A DNA stretch of 39,985 nt from Phenylobacterium sp. (GTDB lineage Bacteria; Pseudomonadota; Alphaproteobacteria; Caulobacterales; Caulobacteraceae), in the NCBI RefSeq assembly GCF_025351295.1, contig NZ_JANXWD010000031.1, positions 1 to 39,985 on the forward strand. Reading direction: 5' to 3'. Under the pieces are notes generated by a model. That model did not search any database and was not told the origin of the DNA. It worked only from the letters and a program-made list of their open reading frames with translations. Below, one piece after another: positions 32,887 through 39,985 of the stretch. The stretch's first letter is position 1, and each line of letters starts with the position of its first letter. The translations under genes and the position numbers were made by a program.

Positions 32887-33252
32887 GCCGGATGCCGCGG
32901 CAACTCCCAGGCGGTTGGCGACCTCGGCGAGTCGCCGGTCGCGCGTCCAGAGCGTCGCGCCGGGACTGAGTCTCGTCGACGCCAGCAGGTGAGCGTCCAC
33001 GTAGCCTACGCCCAGGCCGTACAGGCGCTCGCGCTCGATCAGCGCCAGCACTTCGTCGTCGGTCGCGAGGACGGCGCGTGGCAAGCGCCGCAGTGCGTGC
33101 AGCACCGCGTCGCGCGGATGCAGGTTGCCTATGGCGAGTTCGCCGATCACCAGAGGATGGCTCAGCGCCTCACCCGCATCGAGCCGCCGAGCAAGGTCCG
33201 GCTCGCCGCGCCGCAGATGTTCGACCCAGACCGAGGTGTCGACCAGGATCAT
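32884..33252 (-). CDS. vapC: VapC-type PIN-domain ribonuclease toxin
   Basis: This 122-residue PIN-domain protein is the toxin of a type II pair; VapC toxins cut tRNA or rRNA. MILVDTSVWVEHLR has the first acidic residue, LSHPLVIGELAIG the conserved Glu, ATDDEVLALIERERLYGLGV a further Asp region, and GYVDAHLLAS the late Asp. ATLWTRDRRLAEVANRLGV closes the fold. All acidic residues expected for Mg binding are present, so it should be active. Its ATG overlaps the vapB stop (ATGA). Its stop codon lies in the palindromic repeat downstream. Confidence 0.92.
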   Translation of the reverse strand: MILVDTSVWVEHLRRGEPDLARRLDAGEALSHPLVIGELAIGNLHPRDAVLHALRRLPRAVLATDDEVLALIERERLYGLGVGYVDAHLLASTRLSPGATLWTRDRRLAEVANRLGVAAASG

Positions 33253-33434
33253 CGCCGCCGCGGCGCGACCTCGAGGTTCGGCTGACTGCCGCCCAGGCGG
33301 GCGAGCCGCCGCGCGCTTTCCCGCTCGATCAGCGCCTTCAGCGCCTCCCGGACGAGGGCGGTCTTCTCCCGCAACCCCGTCAGGCTGGCCGCCTCCGTCA
33401 AAAGGTCGTCGTCGATAGCGAGGGTCGTGCGCAT
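33249..33434 (-). CDS. vapB: VapB-type antitoxin
   Basis: This 61-residue protein begins MRTTLAIDDDLLTEAASLTG, the N-terminal DNA-binding ribbon typical of this VapB family. Then comes EKTALVREALKALIERESAR, the helix, and a basic toxin-binding tail (RRLARLGG, APRRR). The ATG at 33434 fits the family; an upstream in-frame start would add 13 residues unlike it. The stop overlaps the vapC start by 3 bases, which couples the two. It probably represses its own operon through the palindrome 33 bases upstream. Confidence 0.9.
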   Translation of the reverse strand: MRTTLAIDDDLLTEAASLTGLREKTALVREALKALIERESARRLARLGGSQPNLEVAPRRR

Positions 33435-33466
33435 TCGCTGTGGTTCCAATTCAGGCGTGGAATATG

Positions 33467-33480
33467 GCATCAATTGATGC
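33467..33480. promoter_or_regulatory. Probable VapBC operator palindrome
   Basis: GCATCAATTGATGC is a perfect 14-base palindrome 33 bases upstream of vapB, in an AT-rich patch. VapB dimers bind such palindromes over their own promoters. Motif and position only. Confidence 0.55.
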
Positions 33481-33692
33481 GAAATTACATGCCTATTGGA
33501 GCGGCCAGTTCACTGCCGGCAGCGGGTAAACACCGCGCCCGACGAACTCCAGATATCCCGCGTACCTCGCCGCCCCGGCGTGCGGCGTCAAGCGTGGCCG
33601 TCGCCCCCGCGGCGATGCCGGTTCCCGCGCGGGCGAAACGTGGTCGTCGAACCCGGGGCTTTCAACCGATCTTAAGCTAGAGCGGCGATGCT

Positions 33693-35600
33693 GTGGACCG
33701 GTGCAAGGTGGAGGGATGCAACCCGGTGGGCGCGACAGAGGGGCGACAGACAGCGGCGAACGGCGCGCCCGGCGACAATGCCGAGCTTGCGCTCGGCCTG
33801 TTGCGTATCGCGCAGCGCAACAACTGGCCGACGATGCTGGTTCAGATCGCGGCGTCGCTGGGGGTCTATGTCGCCGCGCGGGCGCATGCGCCGAACGGGT
33901 ACGACGCCTGGATCGCGATCGTCCTGGCGATCAGCGCCGGCCGCATCCTGGTGGACCATGTGCTGGGCCGGCTGATGGCCGCCGAGCCGGCGACGCCGCC
34001 GGCGCGGCTGCGGCGGTGGGGCCGCGCCCACAGCGCCGGCCTGCTGGCCAGCGCCACCATGTGGGCGATCCTCGCCTGGTGGCGGTTGCCGGTCGAGGAC
34101 GCCCGCATCCAGTTCACGATCATCATCGTGCTTTCGGCCCTGGTCGGCGGGGCCAGCGGCGTCCTGGCGCCCCTGAAGACCACCGGTCGCATCTATATCG
34201 TCACGCTCCTGTTCCCGGCCTGTCTCAGGATGCTGCTGTCGATTCCTGAGCAGACCGTCCTGGGCGTGCTCGGGCTGGCGTTCATGGCGGTCATCCTGGG
34301 CATGCACCGCAACAACCACCTGATCCTGCTGCGCTCCATCGAGCTTGGCCGGGAAAACCTGGTGCTGGTCGACGCGCTCCAGGCCCAGAACGAGGAGGTG
34401 ATCCGGATCAACCACTCGCTGGAGGCGCGGGTCGCCGAGCGCACCGAGGCGCTGCGGGCTTCGGCCATCAAGGCGGAGTCGGCCAGCCGGCTGAAGTCCG
34501 AGTTCCTGGCGACCATCAGCCATGAGATCCGCACGCCGCTGAACGCGGTCCTGGGCATGACCCAGGTGATGGCGTTCTCGCCCCTCGATCCAGCGCAGAA
34601 GACCCGGCTGTCGGTCATCGAGTCCTCGGCCAAGATGCTGCTCGCCATCTTCAACGATGTGCTCGACATCTCGAAGATCGAGGCCGGCACGATGGAGATC
34701 GCCCCCGCCGAGTTCCAGTTGGAGCGGGTCATCCGCCAGGCCGCCGAACGGTTCGCCGCGCTCGCCGGGGAAAAGGGGTTACGGTTTGAACTCGTCGTCG
34801 GTGATCGCGCACTGGGCCATCGGTACGGCGACGCGCTGCGCCTGCGCCAGATCCTGGGCAACCTGGCGTCCAACGCGGTCAAGTTCACGGAGCGCGGCGA
34901 GGTTCGCCTCGACGTCGAGGCCGATGCCGAGCAGCTGGTGGTGCGTGTCACAGACACCGGCGTGGGTATCTCCGACGAGGCCCGGACGCTGGTCTTCGAC
35001 AGGTTCATCCAGGCCGACGGGTCGAACACGCGCCGGGCCGGCGGGCTCGGCATGGGCCTGGCGCTGAGCCGCGACCTCGCGGCGCTGATGGGCGGGAGCC
35101 TGTCCCTGGAGAGCACGGTGGGCGCCGGCTCGTGCTTCACCCTGACGGTCCCGATGCCCGCGTTGCAGGTAGAGGCCGCGACGGCGACGCAGGTCGAGCC
35201 CGCCGAGCCGGAGGGGCTGCGGATCCTGATGGTGGACGACAACGCCACCAACCGGATGGTCCTGCGCGCGATGCTGGAACAGTCCGGGCTCGACGCCTGC
35301 GAGGCCACCGACGGCCAGGAGGCGGTGTCGGCCTGGCGGACCGGCGATTGGGACGTCATCCTCATGGACATCAACATGCCGGTGATGGACGGCCTCGACG
35401 CCGCCCGCGCCATCCGCGCCGGCGAGGCCCAACAGCGCCGGCGGCGCACACCGATCATCGCCGTCACCGCCAGCGCCCAGCCGGAGGACGCGGCCACCTA
35501 TCGCGCGGCGGGCATGGACGAGGTCGTGGCCAAGCCGGTCGACGTCGCAAGCCTGATGTCCGCCCTCAGCCGCCAGCTCGATCGGGCCCAGGCGGCCTGA
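33693..35600 (+). CDS. Hybrid sensor histidine kinase with membrane-bound input and receiver domain
   Basis: This protein of up to 635 residues has several hydrophobic segments between about residues 45 and 205 (including TMLVQIAASLGVYVAA, WIAIVLAISAG, IIIVLSALVGGASG and GVLGLAFMAVILGM). A coiled coil follows at about 220-268. The dimerisation and phosphoacceptor domain FLATISHEIRTPLNAVLGMT has His277. The ATPase domain has NLASNAVKFTERGEVRL (N box), DTGVGISDEA (G1) and GGLGMGLALSRDLAALMGG (G2). The C-terminal receiver has ILMVDDNATNRMV, the phospho-acceptor Asp in VILMDINMPVMDG, and the Lys in VVAKPVD. No periplasmic domain of size is present, so it may sense within the membrane. Starts at GTG 33693, 33708 or 33726 are possible; the last has GGAGGG 10 bases upstream. 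No partner regulator is adjacent. Confidence 0.93.
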   Translation: MDRCKVEGCNPVGATEGRQTAANGAPGDNAELALGLLRIAQRNNWPTMLVQIAASLGVYVAARAHAPNGYDAWIAIVLAISAGRILVDHVLGRLMAAEPATPPARLRRWGRAHSAGLLASATMWAILAWWRLPVEDARIQFTIIIVLSALVGGASGVLAPLKTTGRIYIVTLLFPACLRMLLSIPEQTVLGVLGLAFMAVILGMHRNNHLILLRSIELGRENLVLVDALQAQNEEVIRINHSLEARVAERTEALRASAIKAESASRLKSEFLATISHEIRTPLNAVLGMTQVMAFSPLDPAQKTRLSVIESSAKMLLAIFNDVLDISKIEAGTMEIAPAEFQLERVIRQAAERFAALAGEKGLRFELVVGDRALGHRYGDALRLRQILGNLASNAVKFTERGEVRLDVEADAEQLVVRVTDTGVGISDEARTLVFDRFIQADGSNTRRAGGLGMGLALSRDLAALMGGSLSLESTVGAGSCFTLTVPMPALQVEAATATQVEPAEPEGLRILMVDDNATNRMVLRAMLEQSGLDACEATDGQEAVSAWRTGDWDVILMDINMPVMDGLDAARAIRAGEAQQRRRRTPIIAVTASAQPEDAATYRAAGMDEVVAKPVDVASLMSALSRQLDRAQAA

Positions 35601-35610
35601 CGGGCCGAGC

Positions 35611-37848
35611 CTACAGCCGCCCCTTGCGGAACCGCTCGGCCGCCTCGGCCCGCGCCTCGGCCTTGACGCGCTTGACAACGCCCTTGTCGGCGGTCTCGCC
35701 GGCCGGGGTCAGCATCTCGTTGGCGAACTCCAGGTCGAGCATCTTCAGGCGCTTGATCTCGTCCCTGAGCCGGGCCGCCGTCTCGAACTCCAAATTCGCG
35801 GCGGCCTCGCGCATGCGCGCCTCCAGGTCCTTCAGCGTGGTCTTGAAGTTGTCGCCGACGAAGGGCTTGCCGTGCTCGGCGACGCCCACGGGGACGGTGA
35901 CCCGGTCCTTCTCGTAGGGGCTGGCCAGGATGTCCTTGATCGAGGACTTGATGCTCTCGGGCGTGATGCCGTGCTCGAGGTTGTACTGTTCCTGCTTCTC
36001 GCGCCGGCGCGAGGTTTCGGCGATGGCGCGCTCCATAGAGCCGGTGATGCGGTCGGCATAGAGGATCACCCGGCCGTCGATGTTGCGCGCCGCGCGGCCG
36101 ATGGTCTGGATCAGGCTGGTCTCGGAGCGCAGGAAGCCCTCCTTGTCGGCGTCCAGGATGGCCACCAGACCGCACTCGGGGATGTCCAGGCCCTCGCGCA
36201 GCAGGTTTATCCCCACCAGGCAGTCAAAGGCCCCCAGCCGCAGGTCGCGGATGATCTCGATCCGCTCCATCGTGTCGACGTCGGAGTGCATGTAGCGGAC
36301 CCGCAGGCCCTGCTCGTGCATGTACTCGGTCAGGTCCTCGGCCATCTTCTTGGTCAGTACTGTGATCAGGCTGCGGTAGCCCTGTGCGGCGGTCTGGCGG
36401 ACCTGGTCGATGACGTCGTCGACCTGGCTGAAGCCGCCGGTGGTCACCGGCTTGATCTCCACCGGCGGGTCGATCAGGCCGGTGGGGCGGATCACCTGCT
36501 CGGCGAAGACGCCGCCCGTGCGCTCCATCTCCCAGGGGCCGGGAGTGGCGGAGACGAACACGCTGTCCGGCCGCATCGCGTCCCACTCCTCGAACTTGAG
36601 CGGGCGGTTGTCGATGCAGGAGGGCAGGCGGAAGCCGTACTCGGCCAGGGTGAACTTGCGGCGGTAGTCGCCCCGGTACATGCCGCCGATCTGCGGCACC
36701 GTCTGGTGGCTCTCGTCGATGAACAGCAGGGCGTTGTCGGGGATGTATTCGAAGAAGGTCGGCGGCGGCTCGCCCTCGCGGCGGCCGGTCAGGTAGCGGC
36801 TGTAGTTCTCGATCCCGGCGCAGGAGCCGGTGGCCTCGATCATCTCGATGTCGAAGGTGGTGCGCTGTTCGAGGCGCTGCGCTTCGAGCAGCTTGCCGTT
36901 GGCGACCATCCAGTCGAGCCGTTCCTTCAGCTCGATCTTGATCAGGTTGATGGCCTGGCGGAGCGTCGGGCGTGGCGTCACGTAGTGGCTGTTGGCGTAG
37001 ACCTTGATGCCCTGCAGATCGGCGGTCTTCTTGCCGGTCAGCGGGTCGAACTCGGTGATGGCCTCGATCTCGTCCCCGAACAGGCTGATGCGCCAGGCGC
37101 GGTCCTCGTAGTGGGCCGGATAGATCTCCAGAGTGTCGCCGCGCCGCCGGAAGCTGCCGCGCTCGAAGGCGGCGTCGTTGCGCTTGTACTGCAGGGCCAC
37201 CAGGTCCCCCATCAGCTTCTTCTCGTCGATCCGGTCGCCCGGTTTCAGGGAGAAGGTCATGGCCGAATAGGTCTCGACCGAGCCAATGCCGTAGATGCAG
37301 CTCACCGAGGCCACGACGATCACGTCGTCCCGCTCCAGGATCGCCCGGGTCGCCGAGTGGCGCATGCGGTCGATCTGCTCGTTGATCGATGAGTCCTTCT
37401 CGATGTAGGTGTCGGTCCGCGGGACGTAGGCCTCGGGCTGGTAGTAGTCGTAGTAGCTGACGAAGAACTCGACCGCGTTCTCCGGGAAAAAGCTCTTGAA
37501 TTCGCTGTAGAGCTGGGCGGCCAGGGTCTTGTTGGGCGCCAGGATCAGCGCCGGCCGCTGGGTCTCCTCGATGATCTTGGCCATGGTGAAGGTCTTGCCG
37601 GAGCCGGTGACGCCCAGCAGCACCTGCTCGCGTTCGCCGGCGTCGATCCCGGTCACCAGCTCGCGGATCGCGGTCGGCTGGTCGCCGGCCGGATCGTAGG
37701 CCGAGACCAGCTTGAACTTGCGCCCGCCCTCGCTCTTGTCCGGCCGCACCGGGCGGTGCGGCTTCCAGAGCATGGGCATGGTGTTTTCGTCGTAGTCGAA
37801 CGTCGCGGACATGTCCGAGACGCCGGCAGGTTCGGCGGAACGTGGCAT
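35611..37848 (-). CDS. uvrB: Excinuclease ABC subunit B
   Basis: This protein of about 745 residues is the damage-verifying helicase of nucleotide excision repair. It has Walker [18 protein letters not shown], then [20 protein letters not shown]. The beta-hairpin that inserts into damaged DNA is in [20 protein letters not shown]. Further blocks are [40 protein letters not shown] and [19 protein letters not shown]. The C-terminal UVR domain, which binds UvrA/UvrC, is [23 protein letters not shown] at 37848 is taken as start; 37812 is an alternative. It ends 10 bases from the convergent kinase gene, so no separate terminator fits. Confidence 0.96.
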   Translation of the reverse strand: MPRSAEPAGVSDMSATFDYDENTMPMLWKPHRPVRPDKSEGGRKFKLVSAYDPAGDQPTAIRELVTGIDAGEREQVLLGVTGSGKTFTMAKIIEETQRPALILAPNKTLAAQLYSEFKSFFPENAVEFFVSYYDYYQPEAYVPRTDTYIEKDSSINEQIDRMRHSATRAILERDDVIVVASVSCIYGIGSVETYSAMTFSLKPGDRIDEKKLMGDLVALQYKRNDAAFERGSFRRRGDTLEIYPAHYEDRAWRISLFGDEIEAITEFDPLTGKKTADLQGIKVYANSHYVTPRPTLRQAINLIKIELKERLDWMVANGKLLEAQRLEQRTTFDIEMIEATGSCAGIENYSRYLTGRREGEPPPTFFEYIPDNALLFIDESHQTVPQIGGMYRGDYRRKFTLAEYGFRLPSCIDNRPLKFEEWDAMRPDSVFVSATPGPWEMERTGGVFAEQVIRPTGLIDPPVEIKPVTTGGFSQVDDVIDQVRQTAAQGYRSLITVLTKKMAEDLTEYMHEQGLRVRYMHSDVDTMERIEIIRDLRLGAFDCLVGINLLREGLDIPECGLVAILDADKEGFLRSETSLIQTIGRAARNIDGRVILYADRITGSMERAIAETSRRREKQEQYNLEHGITPESIKSSIKDILASPYEKDRVTVPVGVAEHGKPFVGDNFKTTLKDLEARMREAAANLEFETAARLRDEIKRLKMLDLEFANEMLTPAGETADKGVVKRVKAEARAEAAERFRKGRL

Positions 37849-38167
37849 GGCGTGCAAGGTAGGCGCTCCGGTGCGGGACCGCCATATCTGCGCAGGGGGC
37901 TGCTGCCAGGAGCCTGTCAGCATGATGCAGCGCGCGCCGCAGGCGCTGTATTTTGGAACCACGGAAAACACAGAAAACACTGAGGGGCGGCGGGCCCCTG
38001 AGGCGGTCCGGGATCACGACGCTTTCAGTGTCTTCTGTGTTTTCTGTGGTTTGAATCTTGGCGGCGCTCGCGCGCCGGGACCTTGCTCAGGCCCGAACTT
38101 TCTTGGCGGCTTTACGGGGAAGCGGGCTGTGCTGTACCCAGCCGGTAGTCTGTACAGGAACGCGCCC
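37849..38167. other. 319-bp divergent gap with a palindromic repeat, no gene
   Basis: Between uvrB (minus) and the nitroreductase gene (plus) there is no credible gene. The middle third is the palindromic element at 37953-38055. I find no clear SOS (LexA) box for uvrB in it; a GAAC/GTTC pair was looked for and not found. Confidence 0.55.
37953..38055. repeat. Palindromic repeat element with ACCACGGA arms, second member
   Basis: The arms begin TTGGAACCACGGAAAACACA (37953-37972) and end TGTGTTTTCTGTGGTTTGAA (38036-38055). The inner parts, GAAAACACTGA and TTTCAGTGTCTTC, pair as well. The centre (ggggcggcgggcccc) folds on itself. It resembles the element at 21859-21965 in size and arm start. Confidence 0.85.
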
Positions 38168-38869
38168 ATGACACCCTCCGACGGTCCAGCCCTGACGTTC
38201 GACGATGTGGTGATGGGGCGACGCAGCATTCGCGGCTACAAGCGCGAGCCGGTGCCCAAGGCGGTGATCAAGGAGGTCATCGAGCTGGCGATGCGCGCGC
38301 CGTCGTCGCTGAATACCCAGCCGTGGAATTTCTATGTCGTCGCCGGGGCGCCGCTCGACCGCATCCGGGCCGGCAATACGGAACGCAACCTGGCGGGCGT
38401 GCCGTCTTCCCGCGAGTTCCGCAGCCATGGCGAATATGTGGGCGCGCACCGGGAGCGGCAGATCGGGGTCGCCAAGCAGCTGTTCGCGGCCATGGACATC
38501 GAGCGGCATGACCAGGAGAAGCGCAAGGACTGGGTGCTGCGCGGGTTTCGCCAGTTCGATGCGCCGGTCTCGGTGGTGGTGACCTATGACCGATCGATCC
38601 ACGGCGGCGACATCGCGCCGTTCGACTGCGGCGCCGTGACCAACGCCCTGGTCAACGCGGCCTGGTCGCGGGGCCTGGGCTGCGTGGTCAACAGCCAGGG
38701 GATCATGCAGTCGCCGGTGGTCCGCGAGCACGCGGGGATCCCCGACGACCAGGTGATCATGATCTGCGTCGCCATGGGCTGGCCCGACGACAGCTTCCCG
38801 GCCAATGCGGTGGTGTCGCAGCGCAAGTCGGTCGAAGATGCGGCGGTGTTCGTCGGCTTCGACGAGTAG
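38168..38869 (+). CDS. Nitroreductase-family FMN flavoprotein
   Basis: This 233-residue protein has the FMN-binding start MGRRSIRGYKREPVPKAV, then AMRAPSSLNTQPWNFYVV (the SxxNxQPW phosphate/isoalloxazine block). Near the C-terminus come GAVTNALVNAAWSRGLGCV and the closing VAMGWPDDSFPANAV. The insertion REFRSHGEYVGAHRERQ is typical of the larger oxygen-insensitive nitroreductase/quinone-reductase group. It should reduce nitro compounds or quinones with NAD(P)H. The natural substrate is unknown. The ATG at 38168 is the first that suits the family. A hairpin terminator follows the stop. Confidence 0.9.
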   Translation: MTPSDGPALTFDDVVMGRRSIRGYKREPVPKAVIKEVIELAMRAPSSLNTQPWNFYVVAGAPLDRIRAGNTERNLAGVPSSREFRSHGEYVGAHRERQIGVAKQLFAAMDIERHDQEKRKDWVLRGFRQFDAPVSVVVTYDRSIHGGDIAPFDCGAVTNALVNAAWSRGLGCVVNSQGIMQSPVVREHAGIPDDQVIMICVAMGWPDDSFPANAVVSQRKSVEDAAVFVGFDE

Positions 38870-38875
38870 GCGAAA

Positions 38876-38899
38876 CGCGGGCGCCCTGGAGCGCCCGCG
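38876..38899 (+). terminator. Terminator hairpin after the nitroreductase gene
   Basis: CGCGGGCGC and GCGCCCGCG form a perfect 9-bp stem around a 6-base loop, 7 bases after the stop codon. The T tract after it is poor. Confidence 0.65.
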
Positions 38900-38961
38900 C
38901 CATATTCCGCCGTTGCCGGGCGAGGGGAGGGGCCTCCCGAGCCGCCCGGCTTCCCCTGTTG

Positions 38962-39985
38962 CTAGAACAGCCAGCCGATCTTCGACACGGCCCCGAGGTC
39001 GGTGGCGTGCAGGCCCAGCAGGGCGATGCTGTCGCCGTTGCTGAACGAGATCAGCGCGTGGCTGTCGACCTCGGTGACGGTCGGGGCGAGCCCGGCCTTG
39101 ATGTAGGCCGAGATGTCCAGCAGCTCCTTGCCGGCGCCGCTGCCGAAGTCGGTGATGGTGTCCCTGCCACCGCCCGGCGCGAACCGGAACACGTCATCGC
39201 CGCCGCCGCCGGTCAGCAGGTCGGCGCCGAGGCCGCCGGTGAGGGTGTCGTTGCCGGCCCCACCGTCGATGGTGTCGTTGCCGGCCCCGCCGTCCAGCGC
39301 ATTGGCCCCGGCGTTGCCGGTGATGCGGTTGTCGAGCTCGTTGCCCCAGCCGCGCCAGCCCTTGTCGTCGTCGGTCTCGATGACCAGGTTCTCGACATTG
39401 GCCTCGAGCCAGTGCTCGCCGCGGGCGATGATCGTGTCGATGCCCTCGCCGGCCTTCTCGACGATGACCGTCGAGCCGTTCTGGACGACGTAGACGTCGT
39501 CGCCGGTCCCGCCCACCAGGGTGTCATTGCCGCCGCCGCCGCTCAGGGTGTCGTTGCCGCCATAGGCCATGATCACGTTGTCGCCGGCATCGCCGACCAG
39601 CGATTCGTTGCCGGCGTGCAGCACTTCGGGGGTCGGCACGAAGATCGCCTTGGCGGCGTCCGCCGCCGCCTGCACCAGGGCCCTTTGGTCGGTGGTCAGG
39701 GCGTGGCTGTCGAGCCAGCTCTGCTCCGCGGCCGCGCCGTGGTCGGTGACGGCGGTGGTGGCGATCGTGCCGGTCTCGGTGACGTGGGTGGAGTTGTCGT
39801 AGCCGATCTGGGCGCCCTTGTTGCCCGTGGAGGTCACGGCGTCTGAGTCCTGGATCAGCATGTAGGTCTTGTTGTCGCCGTCGAAGGAGACCAGCTCGTT
39901 CTTGCTGATGGTGATGCCGTTGGCGCCCTGGACGCGGATGCCGCTGTAGCCGGTGCCGACGATCAGGTTGTCGGAGATCGTCACC
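38962..39985 (-). CDS. RTX-type calcium-binding protein, C-terminal part (5' end outside window)
   Basis: The frame is open to the end of the window, so the N-terminus is missing; 340 codons are visible. The first part (NLIVGTGYSGIRVQGANGI, SKNELVSF) looks like right-handed parallel beta-helix coils. After a helical linker come RTX nonapeptides in two groups: GGNDTLSGGGGNDTLVGGTG, and later GAGNDTIDGGAGNDTLTGGL and GGGGDDVFRF. It ends with a peptidase-M10 C-terminal-like block (GRDTITDFGSG, ELLDISAYIKAG) and KIGWLF. Such proteins are exported by type I secretion and fold on binding Ca outside. The type could be a polysaccharide lyase or epimerase with RTX, because of the beta-helix. Confidence 0.88.
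   Translation of the reverse strand, partial: VTISDNLIVGTGYSGIRVQGANGITISKNELVSFDGDNKTYMLIQDSDAVTSTGNKGAQIGYDNSTHVTETGTIATTAVTDHGAAAEQSWLDSHALTTDQRALVQAAADAAKAIFVPTPEVLHAGNESLVGDAGDNVIMAYGGNDTLSGGGGNDTLVGGTGDDVYVVQNGSTVIVEKAGEGIDTIIARGEHWLEANVENLVIETDDDKGWRGWGNELDNRITGNAGANALDGGAGNDTIDGGAGNDTLTGGLGADLLTGGGGDDVFRFAPGGGRDTITDFGSGAGKELLDISAYIKAGLAPTVTEVDSHALISFSNGDSIALLGLHATDLGAVSKIGWLF

Noticed and set aside
35872..37392. A 506-codon open frame antisense to uvrB
   Set aside because: UvrB is unmistakable on the other strand, and the frame has antisense composition.

Overview
This window is high-GC chromosomal DNA from an alphaproteobacterium, most likely a member of the Caulobacteraceae (Caulobacter/Phenylobacterium type). 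The main reasons are a sciP homologue (the CtrA inhibitor of the Caulobacterales) next to a flgE-flgD-fliK operon, sigma-54 type promoters in the flagellar divergent region, and palindromic intergenic repeats of the kinds common in this group. No rRNA, tRNA, CRISPR array, prophage or insertion sequence was seen.

Layout. Positions 1-5075 hold the 3' part of clpB, a small BA14K-like exported protein, a lipoprotein, arfB, ilvC and a SAM methyltransferase-like protein. Positions 4503-6747 (minus) form what I regard as the most notable locus: a split borosin RiPP system. It has a precursor protein with a LigA-like leader domain and a long [IV][FH]PQ repeat tail, followed by a borosin-type (tetrapyrrole-methylase fold) peptide backbone N-methyltransferase, and then a second SAM methyltransferase-like protein. 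Positions 6976-10239 hold a surface-sugar group: hexapeptide acyltransferase, glycosyltransferase and DegT-type aminotransferase.

Positions 10274-17217 are mostly housekeeping: rsgA, a GNAT_5 acetyltransferase, a DUF1801 protein, a TrmN6-like methyltransferase, a polyprenyl diphosphate synthase, fumC and a RusA-like resolvase. Among them are a decayed ccdAB toxin-antitoxin locus and a probably frameshifted small gene. Positions 17311-25253 form the flagellar block: sciP, flgE, flgD and fliK on the minus strand, and flgK and flgL on the plus strand. The two arms diverge from a region with two sigma-54 -24/-12 elements and an inserted palindromic repeat.

Positions 25285-38869 hold a beta-lactamase-fold hydrolase, mnmA, a SOUL haem-binding protein, a thiolase, a PEP-CTERM SGNH hydrolase, a DUF3617 lipoprotein, a second GNAT_5 protein, vapBC, a hybrid histidine kinase, uvrB and a nitroreductase. 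The window ends inside a large RTX calcium-binding protein. Several gene borders carry palindromic repeat elements of at least four different types. All functional statements come from reading the translated sequence and from memory of the families; no database search was run.
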